Shown piece by piece: positions 21,190-32,141 of a stretch of 64,000 nucleotides of DNA. Below the pieces are notes generated by a model. That model was not told where the DNA came from. It worked only from the letters and a program-made list of their open reading frames with translations, and ran no database searches. The stretch covers positions 840,448 to 904,447 of the forward strand of contig BJOX01000133.1 of the NCBI GenBank assembly GCA_009731375.1, given 5' to 3'. Source of the DNA: Paulinella micropora. Lineage: Eukaryota > Cercozoa > Imbricatea > Euglyphida. How positions within the stretch are numbered: position 1 is the first letter of the stretch; each line of letters opens with the position of its first letter. The position numbers and the translations under genes were made by a program.

Positions 21190-21819
21190 ACGATGATGTA
21201 TGTATGTGTATGTATGTATGTATGTATGTATAAACGTTGAAAGCAATATTAATATTGAAACGTATGCAATATTAATATTGCCAAAAAGCAATATTAATAT
21301 TAAAATTATGCAATATTAATATTGCCAAAAAGCAATATTAATATTGAAATTGATGCAATATTAATATTGCCAAAAAGCAATAGTAATATTGAAATGTATG
21401 AAATATTAATATTGCACAAAAGCAATATTAATATTGAAATTATGCAATATTAATATTGCCAAAAAGCAATATTAATATTGAAATGTATGCAATATTAATA
21501 TTGCAAAAAAGTAATATTAAAATTGAAATTATGCAATATTAATATTGCCAAAAAGCAATATTAATATTGTCATTTAGTCAATATTGATATTGCACAAAAG
21601 CAATATACATATTCATATTTAGTCTATACTTATATTGCAAGATATCAAGTTAAATAAACAATGATATATTTTTCAATATTTATATTGATATTTAACAATA
21701 TCTATGTTGAAACAATTCAAGATGTTTATTGACATCCGCAATATGTTTTTGAAATCTCGAAGTATGTATATTGAAAAAATGCAATATTGTTTTTTGCCCC
21801 CCCCCCCCCCCCCCCCCCC
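21190..21819. repeat. CAATATTAATATTG array, ending in poly-C and an assembly gap
   Basis: A short (TATG)n is followed by the palindromic array (21240-21660), AT-rich variants, then a run of more than 20 C at 21797-21819 and a 10-base gap (21820-21829). Confidence 0.88.
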
Positions 21820-21938
21820 NNNNNNNNNNGATGTTAAGAGATGTTGCAAATTGAGAGACACTGGATGTTAACGTGTTTTGCGGGCGAGCCGCATAATATG
21901 CTATTTTCGTCCATATCACTTTTGTACGCAAACATGTC

Positions 21939-22268
21939 AGCTCCTTGGCCTCGCCACTTTGTCGAGCGCCAGCTCGACACCAGCCTCTGGGACGTCAATA
22001 TGTACCCTGTGTTGCCTGCTCCCGTCAACTTCAGCCCCAACTCCAACATTTTTTACGATCAGCCCGAGCTCTGGCGAGGAATCCCTTCCAGGCGTACCAT
22101 GTCCTGTTCGTCGCCTATGGGTACTATCTTCTGCCTCGCTCTACGTGGGTTCGTTGTACATGGGAACGTGACAACAATGGGGCCCTGCGCTACCTATACG
22201 AGTTCTCCCCGGACTGCCCCTACTGCCTGGGTGGCCTCGACTTCTGCATGGGCTACTGCGTCGAGTAA
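21939..22268 (+). CDS. Terminal exon of an unrecognised Cys-containing protein, one frame break
   Basis: After an acceptor CATGTCAG the frame reads PWPRHFVERQLDTSLWDVN then PVLPAPVNFSPNSNIFYDQ. Near 22075 it shifts by one base into FQAYHVLFVAYGYYLLPRST and ends DCPYCLGGLDFCMGYCVE before a TAA. Both halves are rich in aromatic residues and lack low complexity, so the exon looks real. The CPYC..C..C end could bind metal. No family was recognised. A (TTTATCATTTCATTA)-type short tandem repeat follows at 22285-22365. Confidence 0.55.
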   Translation, partial: SSLASPLCRAPARHQPLGRQYVPCVACSRQLQPQLQHFLRSARALARNPFQAYHVLFVAYGYYLLPRSTWVRCTWERDNNGALRYLYEFSPDCPYCLGGLDFCMGYCVE

Positions 22269-22394
22269 CTGCAAAGTTGTCGTTTTATCATTTCATCAAA
22301 TTGGTTTTTATCATTTCATTAAAGTGGTTTTATCATTTCATTACATTGGTTTTATCATTTAATTAAATTTGCAAAAAGTAGCTTCAATAATATG

Positions 22395-22792
22395 TAGAAG
22401 AAGAAAAAGAAAGAAGCAAGAAGCAAGAAGCAAGAAGCAAGAAGAAGAAGAAGAAGAAGAAGAAGAAGAAGAAGAAGAAGAAGAAGAAGAAGAAGAAGGA
22501 GAAGAAGGAGAAGAAGGAAGAAGAAGAAGAAGAAGAAGAAGAAGAAGAAGAAGAAGAAGAAGAAGAAGAAGAAGAAAGTAGAAAGAAGCAAGAATTTCGA
22601 AGCAAGAAGAGGAGGAAGAAAGAAGAAAGAACAAGAAGAAGACCTAAAGAAGAAGAAGAAGAAGAAGAAGAAGAAGAAGAAGAAGAAGAAGAAGGAGAAG
22701 AAGAAGAAGAGAAGAAGAAAAGAAGAAGAAGAAGAAAAGAAGAAGAAGAAGAAGAAGAAGAAGAAGAAGAAGAAGAAGAAGAAGAAGATACC
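22395..22792. repeat. (GAA)n microsatellite
   Basis: About 400 bp of AGAAG/GAA triplets with small variants, including AAGAAGC units at 22420-22440. Confidence 0.92.
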
Positions 22793-22835
22793 TAGTGCTA
22801 TATGATTTCAGTTTTGGCCCTTGCATTTTTTGCAA

Positions 22836-22977
22836 GGACAGAGGCTTTGCGTTGAAAGCCTGGATTTTTTATCCATTAGCACGAGAGACACCTAAGCATA
22901 CTTCCCGGCTAACTGTCGCATTTCAGCGTTTCTATACAATGCTTCTCGACTGGGACACTCTGGACCGCACTGAGTAG
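22836..22977 (+). CDS. Candidate terminal exon, unrecognised
   Basis: After an acceptor TTTGCAAG a frame reads RGFALKAWIFYPLARETPK then TSRLTVAFQRFYTMLLDWD and stops at TAG 22975-22977. Amino-acid composition is protein-like, but I recognise no family and cannot link it to a neighbour. The 23000-23400 stretch beyond it holds nothing I can support. Confidence 0.35.
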
Positions 22978-23406
22978 TTTTTGCACAATGCTTGTTGGCG
23001 GTTCAAAAAAGTCTGGAGAGGAGACCGTCTTGACATTGATTGCTCCACGCCATCTTGACCGAGCTTCGAGTCAGAATCCCGACTGCAAGGTCATGCTTGT
23101 ATGCTTGCATGCAATAATGTCGTGTTTGCTTCCTTCCGTAGATGTTGCCAGTATGTAAATCCCCCTTTTTGTGCCTTGTATGACAGCTTTTTACAACCTA
23201 AAACACGTCTGTTACGTTTCGGAATTCGAATTCACGGTGCCCATATATTTATACTATACATAGGTCGAAAAAAACTGTTATAGCAATGCCCCCTCGCCAA
23301 CCGCGCGATCGCTCCGCCTTGAATGTGTCCCAGAGAGGGACTAGGATGACGCAAGGCGATCCTGCAAAGTATATCGCCACAAGTACGTATACGTTATACC
23401 TTCTCT

Positions 23407-23410
<4 letters not shown>

Positions 23411-23497
<87 letters not shown>

Positions 23498-23539
23498 GTG
23501 CACACACATACACTGTCTCGCGATCGATCNNNNNNNNNN

Positions 23540-23623
<84 letters not shown>

Positions 23624-23674
23624 GTTTCTATATATCTCACACACTGTCTCTCTCTCTCTCGATCTCTCGCAATT

Positions 23675-23717
<43 letters not shown>

Positions 23718-23879
23718 ATGTCAAATATCAATATCAAGATTGCAAAATATCAATATAAATATTGCCAAATCAGCAATAGACGTTTTTTGTTTTGTTGATG
23801 TTGTTGTTGTTGTTGTTGTTGTATCAGTCCGGTTTGCGTAATTGTTGTTGTTTTTGTTGTTGTTGTTGTTGTCTTCCTC

Positions 23880-23914
<35 letters not shown>

Positions 23915-23974
23915 CTCTCGAATCTCTCTCTCTCTCTCTCTCTCGTCTCTCTCTCTCTCTCTCTCTCTCTCGGG

Positions 23975-24008
<34 letters not shown>

Positions 24009-24116
24009 TGTCTGCATCTCTCGCGATTGATCTCTCTCTCTCTCTCTCTCTAATAATGTCAAATATCAATATCAATATTGCCAAATATCGATATAAATAT
24101 TGCCGTTTTTTGTTTT

Positions 24117-24147
<31 letters not shown>

Positions 24148-24165
24148 GTCGGTCCGGTTTGCGTA

Positions 24166-24212
<47 letters not shown>

Positions 24213-24232
24213 CTTCCTCTCATTCCTTGACA
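23411..24232. repeat. Compound microsatellite block with a duplicated ~340-bp unit
   Basis: (CT)n, (CA)n, (TA)n and (TTG)n tracts. A unit of CT tract, TAATGTCAAATATCAATATCAA, CAATATT-type sequence, GTTTTTTG, (TTG)n and TCCGGTTTGCGTAATTG occurs twice (about 23640-23860 and 24010-24170). Gap at 23530-23539. Confidence 0.85.
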
Positions 24233-24256
24233 ATTTAAATTCATTCTATTGGTGAA

Positions 24257-24650
24257 GGCACTGACGATGAGACCCCTGGGCGTCCGGATCCGGATCAGCA
24301 CGACGCTTCTCCCTCCTCATCCTCTTCCTCCTCATCCTCTTCCTCCTCATCCTCTTCCTCCTCATCCTCTTCCTCCTCATCCTCTTTTTCCTCATCCTCT
24401 TCCTCCTCATCCTCTTCCTCCTCGTCCTCTTCATCCTCATCCGCTGCAACTCCTGCAGCGGGGGATCCGGATCTGCGACATACTCCAGGCGTATCCCAGA
24501 GAACCTTCAGAGGCCCAAGTTCTCAAGCTGGAGGATTTTGGGCCCAAAGCCAACGCGTGGGCGCGTTTGATTCGGCAGTGAACGCGGTCCCAGCTTCGGA
24601 AGCAAAGTTGAAGGGCCAGTTGGAGGCGTCCAAGTCGGAGGTGAAATAGT
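24257..24650 (+). CDS. Ser-rich exon of an unrecognised gene
   Basis: The plus strand reads GTDDETPGRPDPDQHDASP, then some 40 Ser residues encoded by TCC/TCA/TCT, then AATPAAGDPDLRHTPGVSQ and EAKLKGQLEASKSEV. The serine run uses mixed codons, which argues for selection on protein rather than pure repeat expansion. It ends at either TAG or a donor GTGAAA at about 24646. It is the first of a series of plus-strand exons to 29.2 kb; whether all belong to one gene is inferred. Confidence 0.5.
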
Positions 24651-24719
24651 AGATAAACAGAACACACACAAAATCAATAGTAATTTAGATGTGTTTTGTT
24701 TGTCTTTTTTTTGTGTGGT

Positions 24720-25285
24720 ATTAACCAATATTTATATTGATATTGATCAATATTTATATTGATATTCATCAATATTTATATTGACATTTTGCAATATTTT
24801 ATATTGAATTTGTGCAAAAAAGCAAAAATTTATATTGAAATTGATTCAATATTAATACTTCAAAAAAGCAATTGCAATATTAAGATTAAAATTGATGCAA
24901 TATTAATATTGTCAAAAAGCAATATTAATATTGAAATTGATGCAATATTAATATTGCAAAAAAAAGTAATATTAATGTCGCCATTGATGCAATATTAATA
25001 TTTCAAAAAAGCAATATTAATATTGAAATTTTTTGCAATTTTAATATTGCAAGAAAGCAATATTAATATTTCAATATTAACATTGCAAAAAAGCAATCTT
25101 AATATTGAAATGTATGCAATATTAATATTGCAAAAAGTCTATATAAATATTGCAATTTAGTCAATATTTATATTGCCAAAAGGCTATTCAAAGATTGATA
25201 TTCAGTCAATATTTACGTTGAACGTAGCAATATTTTTATTTCGGTGCAACATTTATGACACAAGTTAGCAATATTTGTATTCTTA
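24720..25285. repeat. CAATATT-type repeat array in an intron
   Basis: Both the CAATATTTATATTGATATT and the CAATATTAATATTG forms occur, with CAAAAAAG spacers, between the exons at 24.3-24.6 and 25.3-25.6 kb. Confidence 0.88.
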
Positions 25286-25289
25286 TTTT

Positions 25290-25613
25290 TGTAACTATGT
25301 TAGATCCTATACCACCTCTCGCTGAAACACCTGCTGGAGCAAGCAATCGTGCACAAGAAGAAGGATGAGAACTTCCCAAGGCATTTGGAGTTCTTTGCCT
25401 TCAAGCTGACGAAGATAAATCGACCCTTCCTGCTGCAAGATATACCGGCCCGAAAGTTGGCCGACCTGGAGAGCGAGACCAACCAATGGCAAAAGAGGAA
25501 ACGCGCTCTGGCATGGGTCGCCCAACAAGACTGGTGTCCCAGGGCGTGGATTAGAGAAGATGCCGCCGCGGCCGCAAGTTCATCTCTTGCCAACACAAGG
25601 AACCCCACAGAAG
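25290..25613 (+). CDS. Exon of unrecognised gene (basic, helical)
   Basis: The frame reads HLLEQAIVHKKKDENFPRHL, FFAFKLTKINRPFLLQDIPA, then ESETNQWQKRKRALAWVAQQ and DWCPRAWIRED and ends ..PTE-G at a donor GTTCTT (25614). Phase joins the next exon without a break. Helical, charged and free of low complexity apart from an Ala stretch; no known domain recognised. Confidence 0.6.
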
Positions 25614-25629
25614 GTTCTTTCTTTCTCTT

Positions 25630-25675
<46 letters not shown>

Positions 25676-25736
25676 TTGCTTACTTACTCACACAAACTCA
25701 CTCTCTCTCTTCTCTCTGTCTCTCTCTCTCTCTCTT

Positions 25737-25782
<46 letters not shown>

Positions 25783-25785
25783 CAG

Positions 25786-26031
25786 CTGCAGAAGACTTCG
25801 AGTTCACCTTAGATGATTTCCAATCGATGGAGATCATTTATGTAAGAGAAATTGCCTCACAGTCACCAGAGATGCTGTAGCTCACCGAGTCATTGGCTGT
25901 GCGAATGCGTGAGGCTGCATCAGATGCCGCGCGTGAAAACATAAAGGAGGAGTTCAAGAAGTTGCTGGAGCAGAACGCTCAAGCGTTCTATGACGAGGCC
26001 TGCGATCACACAGCTCCAATCAGCGAAGTCG
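25786..26031 (+). CDS. Exon of unrecognised gene, with in-frame TAG
   Basis: It follows a CT-tract intron ending TCTCCAG. The frame reads AEDFEFTLDDFQSMEIIYV, EIASQSPEML, then TAG at 25878-25880, then LTESLAVRMREAASDAAREN and EEFKKLLEQNAQAFYDEA up to a donor GTAATT. The sequence after the TAG is clearly coding and joins the next exon in phase, so the TAG is a nonsense mutation, an error, or the exon is a pseudoexon. CAG to TAG would explain it. Confidence 0.58.
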
Positions 26032-26074
26032 GTAATTAGAAAAAAAAATCAGTATTTTCTTTGTTTTTTCAGTA

Positions 26075-26595
26075 TTGATATTGCTTGTGCTGCAATATTA
26101 ATATTGCAAAAAGCAATATAAATATTGAAACTTAAGCAATCTTATATTAAGATTGCATAAGTGTCAATATTTATATTGCTTTTTGCAATATTAATATTGC
26201 ATAAATGTCAATATTTATATTGTTCTTGGCAATATTAATATTGCAGAATAGCAATGTAAGTGTTACTTATATTGCTAGTCTGCAATATTAATATTGCCAA
26301 AAACCATATAAATATTGACATTTATGCAATATTAATATTGCAAAAAGCAATGTAAATATTGAATTAAGTTTCAATATTTATATTGCTTTTTGCAATATTC
26401 ATATTGCATAAATATCAAGACTTATATTGATTTTTGGCAATGTTAATATTGCAAAAAAGCAATATAAGTGTTGAAAGTTATGCAACATTAATATTGCAAA
26501 AAAGCAATATAAATATTGCAACCTATGCAATATTAATATTTCAACAAAAGCACTGTTAATACTGCAAAAAAGCAATGTAAATATTGATTTTTTTT
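26075..26595. repeat. CAATATTAATATTG array in an intron
   Basis: The whole intron between the exons ending 26031 and starting 26641 is filled with the palindromic repeat; only ~40 bp at each end is free of it. Confidence 0.9.
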
Positions 26596-26640
26596 TTTGA
26601 AATGTTAAATACTGACTCATGTTGTTTATTTTTCCTGTAG

Positions 26641-26994
26641 TCACATCCTTGGTGGCTTTCGCGGCCTATTACGACGCGCTGGTTGGCAAGGGTGTATTCT
26701 CGAAAGTGGGCATTTTCGGAGTGAAATGGGGTCCGAACTTGGACTTCGAAAAATTTAAACAACAGATCGAGGCGAACGTGTGGTCCGAGGATCTGTTCAT
26801 GCTGGAACTGCTGCCGGGGCACTTACAACAAGGTGTCTTGCCAAACATCTTTCCTTTCGTTAAAAAGGCCTACCAGAACATGGTCAAGACCCGGCACGAC
26901 GACATCACTGAATCAAGCAAATATTTCGCGGCAGTCCAGGCGCAAACTGCCGCGCTTCTCTGGGCCTTTCCCTACGAGGATCGCAAGATCAAAA
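26641..26994 (+). CDS. Exon of unrecognised gene (118 codons)
   Basis: Bounded by TTCCTGTAG and GTAAGT, with matching phases on both sides and no internal stop. It reads TSLVAFAAYYDALVGKGVFS, VGIFGVKWGPNLDFEKFKQQ, ..DLFMLELLPGHLQQGVL.. and ..ALLWAFPYEDRKIK. This is the best-supported exon of the 24-29 kb gene. I recognise no family; the mix of helical and hydrophobic segments suggests a globular domain. Confidence 0.68.
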
Positions 26995-26999
26995 GTAAG

Positions 27000-27360
27000 T
27001 GCATCGATTTCAATATTAATATTGCTTTTTGCAGTATTAATATTGCATCAATTTCAATATTAATATTGCTTTTTTTGCAATATTAATATTGCATCAGGTT
27101 CAATGTTAATATTGCTTTTTTGCAATATTAACATTGCATCAATTTCAATATATTAATATTGCTTTTTTGCAATGTTTGTGTTGACATTGTGCAATATTTG
27201 TATTAATATTTATATTGATATTGTCTAATATTCATATTGCTATGTTTCAATATTTGTATTGATAGTTTGCAATATTTATATTGAAATTGCAATATTTATA
27301 TTGACATTGAGCAATATTTGTATTGATAGTCTGCAATATACATATTGCTATGATGTTTGT
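27000..27360. repeat. CAATATT-type array in an intron
   Basis: The array begins about 12 bp after the donor GTAAGT and ends ~20 bp before the acceptor TTTCTCTACAG, so the intron consists almost wholly of this repeat. Confidence 0.9.
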
Positions 27361-27371
27361 TTTCTCTACAG

Positions 27372-27868
27372 CACTCGCCGACTGGTACAGGGAGGGGAAG
27401 AACAACCCCAATTCAAACGCTGCGAAATCCTCAGAGCTGATCTACAAAACCTTGAGCCAGCATTGGATGCTTGTCACGCCTCTTTAGGCAGCAGATGAAG
27501 GCCCGTTTCAAGCATGTCAAGCTCAAGATCGGCAGGACGCAGAAGTTGCAGCGGGAGCAGCAGAAGAGCAAACGTGAAGATCGAGACGACCTGTCAAGTG
27601 AGTCAGAGTCTAGCTCCGACAGTAGCGAAGAATCTTCTGACTCTGGTTCTGATTCCGACGAGTCGTCCAAGAAGAAGAAGGCCAAGAAGAAGGCCAGGAA
27701 GAAGGCCAGGAGAAGGCGAAGAAGGAGAAGAAGAAGGCAAAGAAGAAGGCGAAGAAGAAGGAAGAGTTGCGCTCTTTGTCTTCGAAATCCTCGAAGAAGC
27801 CAGCCCTCCTTGACGATGATCGTGAGGTAGAAGAGAAGGACACCACGAAACTTGCAGGCCACACCCCC
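27372..27868 (+). CDS. Exon of unrecognised gene with Ser/Glu and Lys-rich tail
   Basis: It reads LADWYREGKNNPNSNAAKSS, LIYKTLSQHWML, then after a one-base change near 27470 RLFRQQMKARFKHVKLKIGR and an acidic SSESESSSDSSEESSDSGSD block. A second change near 27710 separates KKKAKKKARKKA from AKKEKKKAKKKAKKKEELRS, followed by SSKSSKKPALLDDDREVEE up to the gap at 27869. The acidic-serine then basic-lysine tail is common in nuclear and nucleolar proteins; function is unknown. Confidence 0.5.
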
Positions 27869-28046
27869 NNNNNNNNNNNNNNNNNNNNNNNNNNNNNNNN
27901 NNNNNNNNNNNNNNNNNNNNNNNNNNNNNNNNNNNNNNNNNNNNNNNNNCCCCTATTCCAGTGTCTGTCTGTGTATCTGCCTGCCACCTTTCTGAAATTC
28001 TGTACGCACACCTGATCCTCGGTTATGGTTAACCTCACCTCTTGAG

Positions 28047-28090
<44 letters not shown>

Positions 28091-28368
28091 CTCATTGCTG
28101 GGTGTTGGCTTTTAGCACCCGTCTGGATAGTATGCGAAGGAACGATGAATAAAGGCAAATTATTTAACAGTTTAAAATTTGTGTTGTTTTGCAATATATT
28201 TGAAAAATTGCAATGTTTATTTTGATCTATATTGATATTCTGCAATATTTGTATTGTTTTTGTTCAATATTTGTATTGATGTTTTGCAATATTTTTATTG
28301 ATATTTTGCAATATTGTTCTTGATATTGTGCAATATCTATATTGATATGTACTTTTTCTTTCTTCCAG
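27869..28368. other. Assembly gap, CT tract and CAATATT-type intron
   Basis: An 81-base gap (27869-27949) is followed by ordinary sequence, (CT)n at 28048-28087 and CAATATT-type repeats at about 28190-28350. No exon seen. Confidence 0.7.
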
Positions 28369-28645
28369 GCAAGAAGCGCAAATCCAAGGAGGGATGCGGT
28401 TCACTAAACCGCAGAAGAAAAGGAAGAAAGACGAAGACGACGAGGAGGACGAGGAAAGGAAGGAAGGAGGGACGAGCGAGGATAGCCATGAGGGCGACGG
28501 CGAGAACGAAAAGGACGGCGGCTCTAGCAAGGGCAAGGGCGGCACTGCCAAGGGCGGCACTGCCAAGGGCAAGGGGAAGAGTGGCAAGGGCAAGGGCAAG
28601 GGCAAGAAGGAGGCTTCCACCTTCAGCGAAATCCAGGAAGACACG
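28369..28645 (+). CDS. Lys/Gly/Asp-rich exon of unrecognised gene
   Basis: After TTCTTCCAG the frame reads GKKRKSKEG, shifts one base, then MRFTKPQKKRKKDEDDEEDE, EDSHEGDGENEKDGGSS, KGKGG/KGGTAKGKGKSGKG repeats and FSEIQEDT to a donor GTAAAC. A charged, disordered segment with KGG-type repeats fits a nuclear or RNA-associated protein. No domain recognised. Confidence 0.5.
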
Positions 28646-28704
28646 GTAAACTTTCCTAGAACAAATACCCGAAAGGACTAACATGCATGTACACGAATAG
28701 GCAG

Positions 28705-29219
28705 AGACGGTTCGTCGTGTATCAGAGATTTATGCGGTAGAGCACAATTTAATCCAGAATGGCAAGAGATTGCGCCGGCAAGAGGGGCTTGCGTCTGGTT
28801 TTTTAAATTTGGGACAAGTGTCCAAAAGTATTGGACTGGGTGTAGAAGTAGTTCCCAAAATACCGCATGGCGGAAAGACATTATGGTGTGCAGAACCTTT
28901 TGATGCCCATCATGAAATATACGGGAAAAATTATGACAAACGAACAGTACAATCAGTACACTCGTGATTGCAAGCAGGTGTACGGGGTTACGATTGGCGA
29001 AGACGAAAATCTCGTGTTTACATCAGAGTACCGTAGCAAAGTGCTTGCTGCCGCGGCATGTGGTCATGACGAGTTGCATGCAGCCTTGGTGAAGACTCAA
29101 AACCCCGGGTCACGAGAGTGGGCGGTTCATTTTCTTGTGCCATTTTTTGCAAGTTCGGCCGTATTGACAGACAAACAATCTCCCGTAAAAATCAAAGCAG
29201 ACGCTACTACCCATAAATG
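28705..29219 (+). CDS. Terminal exon of unrecognised gene
   Basis: The 3' 117 codons are open: MAERHYGVQNLLMPIMKYTG, IMTNEQYNQYTRDCKQVYGV, IGEDENLVFTSEYRSKVLAA, CGHDELHAALVKTQNPGSRE, ending in TGA. Upstream in the same frame TAG and TAA codons interrupt (28731 to 28856), so either the exon starts near 28860 or the upstream part is in another frame (VRRVSEIYAVEHNLIQNGK). No family recognised. A poly-C run and gap (29271-29324) follow. Confidence 0.5.
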
Positions 29220-29268
29220 AGTATCAAAGAAGACTAATGCACAATTAGGATTAGCACTGTGCTGCACG

Positions 29269-29270
<2 letters not shown>

Positions 29271-29311
<41 letters not shown>

Positions 29312-29370
29312 CCCNNNNNNNNNNCTGTGTTCGGTATGCAAAGGGTGATATGCACCCCCCCCTCCCTTCG

Positions 29371-29400
<30 letters not shown>
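29271..29400. repeat. Poly-C run, gap and CT tract
   Basis: More than 35 C at 29271-29314, 10-base gap 29315-29324, then (CT)n at 29370-29399. Confidence 0.9.
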
Positions 29401-29403
<3 letters not shown>

Positions 29404-29524
29404 GGCAGATGCACATCTCACAGTTAGAAAGGGAGAGGGGACATCTGAGCGACGAAAATAAGAAATTGGAGTCATCCCTCCCCCTCCCCCCCTCTCTTAA
29501 GCTTAAGATTAAAGGGAAGTTTTT

Positions 29525-30105
29525 GATTGTATTGATATATCGCAATATTCATATTGATATTTGGCAATATATTGATATATTGCTATTGATATATTGCAAT
29601 ATTTATATTGACATGTTGCAATATTTATATTGATATGTTGCAAATATCAATATAAATATTGCAACATATCGATATAAATATTGCAACATATCAATACAAA
29701 TATTGCAACATGTCAATATAAATATTGCAATATATCATTATAGATATTGCAACATATCAATATAAATATTACAATATATCAATATAAATATTGCCAAATA
29801 TCAATATAAATATTGCGATATATAAAAATATTTTCAATATAAATATTTGCAGAATTGATAATATTCCAACATATCAATATACATATTGCTATACACAATC
29901 TTTACCGTATATACGCCAACCACGCATACCTGCATACACATATACATACATATACATACATACATACATACATACATACATAACGTCTTCTATTTCTCAG
30001 CACGGGGTATAGAGATAGATATATATGCGTTTACAGATGGTTTAGTAACTCTGCATGTCCGAGGATATGAGAGAGAGAGAGAGATAGAGAGAAGAGAGAG
30101 AGGGA

Positions 30106-30136
<31 letters not shown>

Positions 30137-30510
30137 TAAACATCAATATAAAGATTGTCATAGATCAACATAAATATTGCCCAATATCATATAAATATTG
30201 CCCAATATCAATATAAATATTGCCCAATATCAATATAAATATTGTCGAATATCAATATAAATATTGACCCGATTAATATACATATTGCTAAGTATCAATA
30301 TAAATATTGCAACATATCAATACAAATATTGCAACATATCAATATAAATATTGAAACAATGGTATCAATATAAATATTGCAATATATCAATATACATATT
30401 GCAACATATCAATATAAATATTGCAACATATCAATATACATACTGCTAAATATCAATATACATATTGCTAAATATCAATATAAATATTGCAACATAATAT
30501 TGTTAAAATA
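29525..30510. repeat. CAATATT-type array with inverted halves
   Basis: The strand polarity changes near 29645: before it the units read CAATATTTATATTGATAT, after it ATATCAATATAAATATTGCA. The two halves can pair. (CATA)n at 29935-29980 and (GA)n at 30067-30136 interrupt the array. Confidence 0.88.
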
Positions 30511-30582
30511 AATCATTATAACATCGAGGAAAAGCTACGTATACTCGGTATTTATTAAAAAAAAAAATCTACAAATCTATAG

Positions 30583-31149
30583 GTGCCAGCTGCTGCAATA
30601 CATGTTGCAAGCGCAGGGTTGATGCCCAGGATGTTAGACACAGATTCTGACACAGATAATGAAGTGGGTGTGGATCGCCTTGTACCGGATTCAGTTTCCC
30701 TTGCAAGTACTCAAGTGGGGGATGATTATGATGAATTTCGTAGACCTAGATATATTCTTTCGCCTGTAACTACTGTGGTGCATGCAGTGTTGGATGATGT
30801 TGATGGCCTTGCACCGGATTCAGTTTCCCTTGCAACTACTCAAGTAGGGAATATCAATGATTATGATGAATTTCGTAGACCTAGAGATCCTGTTTCGCCT
30901 GCTATCACTGTCGTGTATGTAGTACTTGATCCGATGCCTTGCATAAGATGCGGGTCTGGCTCTGTTGTTGTTAATGACCTCACATATCATGACAATCGGA
31001 GAATAAATCATCGCCATAATGCCAGAATGAGATTAGAATATCTGCTATATCATGAACTGGCACATGAAAATTATCGGGAACGTCCCTGGCATGACCTTGT
31101 TCCAATTATCATCTGTTATGTGATGTGTGAACCACTAATGCTCCCTTGA
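30583..31149 (+). CDS. Unrecognised exon/ORF with internal tandem duplication
   Basis: 188 codons after a TCTATAG acceptor, ending at TGA. Two ~50-residue units repeat: VDRLVPDSVSLASTQVGDDY.. and VDGLAPDSVSLATTQVGN.., each continuing with YDEFRRPR and an SP.TTVV.AVLD-type end. After the repeats come MPCIRCGSGSVVVND and a His/Arg/Tyr-rich end (YLLYHELAHENYRERPWHD). The HELAH string resembles a zinc-metalloprotease HExxH motif but has no supporting context. Family unknown. Confidence 0.5.
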   Translation: MPAAAIHVASAGLMPRMLDTDSDTDNEVGVDRLVPDSVSLASTQVGDDYDEFRRPRYILSPVTTVVHAVLDDVDGLAPDSVSLATTQVGNINDYDEFRRPRDPVSPAITVVYVVLDPMPCIRCGSGSVVVNDLTYHDNRRINHRHNARMRLEYLLYHELAHENYRERPWHDLVPIIICYVMCEPLMLP

Positions 31150-31285
31150 TATTTATTTTTGGGAATAATTACAGTGACATTGTTCAATACTTATGTTGAT
31201 GTTTGGTGATATGTGTATTGATATTGTTGTTGGGAATAGCTAGACATACAATATAATCAAAATATAAAATTTATTACTAACACAG

Positions 31286-31604
31286 GACGTAGAAGCGGTA
31301 GAGGAGATAGCCTGGGATCCAGTGCAAAACTGCTGGTGTGAAGCAAATGCGCTCGAAGAAATGGGCGCTGCAGATGGTGCTCGAAAGAAAGCGGCAGCTT
31401 TGGCCTGCAATTGCAAACAAAGATTTCACTCTGTTTTTGAGTATAGTTAGCAGGTTTTTAAACCAGCAGGACAAAGGAAAAAAGAAGGGATGCGACGTAG
31501 TAACCCCTGCAAAAACCCCTACTGACTCTGAGATGAGTGAGGACTCGGAATGGAGCGAGCTAGCGCGTGAGGTTGTTGAGATATGTTCAGAAGAAGACAC
31601 CTGA
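31286..31604 (+). CDS. Unrecognised terminal exon
   Basis: After an acceptor AACACAG one frame reads DVEAVEEIAWDPVQNCWCEA and stops at TAG. Another, open to TGA at 31604, reads RSKKWALQMVLERKRQLWPA, ANKDFTLFLSIVSRFLNQQD, then an acidic Ser-rich end SEMSEDSEWSELAREVVEI. The second looks more like protein. No homology recognised. Confidence 0.4.
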
Positions 31605-31654
31605 AATGATGCTTGTGGGCGATCTATCTTTATGACCCTAAGGCTGTTTGTTTT

Positions 31655-31912
31655 GCAATAAATATTTTGCAATATTTATATTGATATTTAGTATTGTTTA
31701 TCTTGATATATGGCAATATTTATATTGATATTTGGTAATGTTTACATTGATATTTGGCAATATTTATATTGATGTTCGGCAGTATCTATATTGATATTTG
31801 GCAATATCTATATTGATATTTAGCAATATTTACATTGTATATTAGGCAATGTTTATATTGATATGGGCAAGGTTTATATTGATATTTGGCAATATTTATA
31901 TTGATATTTTTG
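31655..31912. repeat. CAATATTTATATTGATATTTGG array
   Basis: About ten ~22-bp units, TTGATATTTGGCAATATTTATA and variants, in an apparent intron. Confidence 0.9.
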
Positions 31913-31916
31913 TGAG

Positions 31917-32069
31917 AAGGAACCGTTCCCGGAAGAAAGTGAAGAGGATCCTTTACAGGGAAAGTGGCCACAGTGTGAAGACAGGGAGCTTTGGCGACGA
32001 TGGGCTGAATATTTCCGGCCAAACGTAGTGGTTTTGCATCCTCAGGGCGGTTATGCAGCGCCTGGCGAG
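31917..32069 (+). CDS. Candidate exon, unrecognised
   Basis: Between TTTGTGAG and a donor GTACTC a frame reads KEPFPEESEEDPLQGKWPQC, EDRELWRRWAEYFRPNVVVL and HPQGGYAAPGE. Composition is protein-like, but no family was recognised. Confidence 0.42.
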
Positions 32070-32141
32070 GTACTCACGCACACTTGATGTGAGGTGGCAC
32101 TCGAGGTTTTTTTGTTCCCCACTGTCGATAGGAGGAGACTG

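Noticed and set aside
30583-31149. HELAH in the 30.6-31.1 kb ORF as a metalloprotease HExxH site
   Set aside because: Only five residues match, no third ligand or domain context, and the ORF is short.
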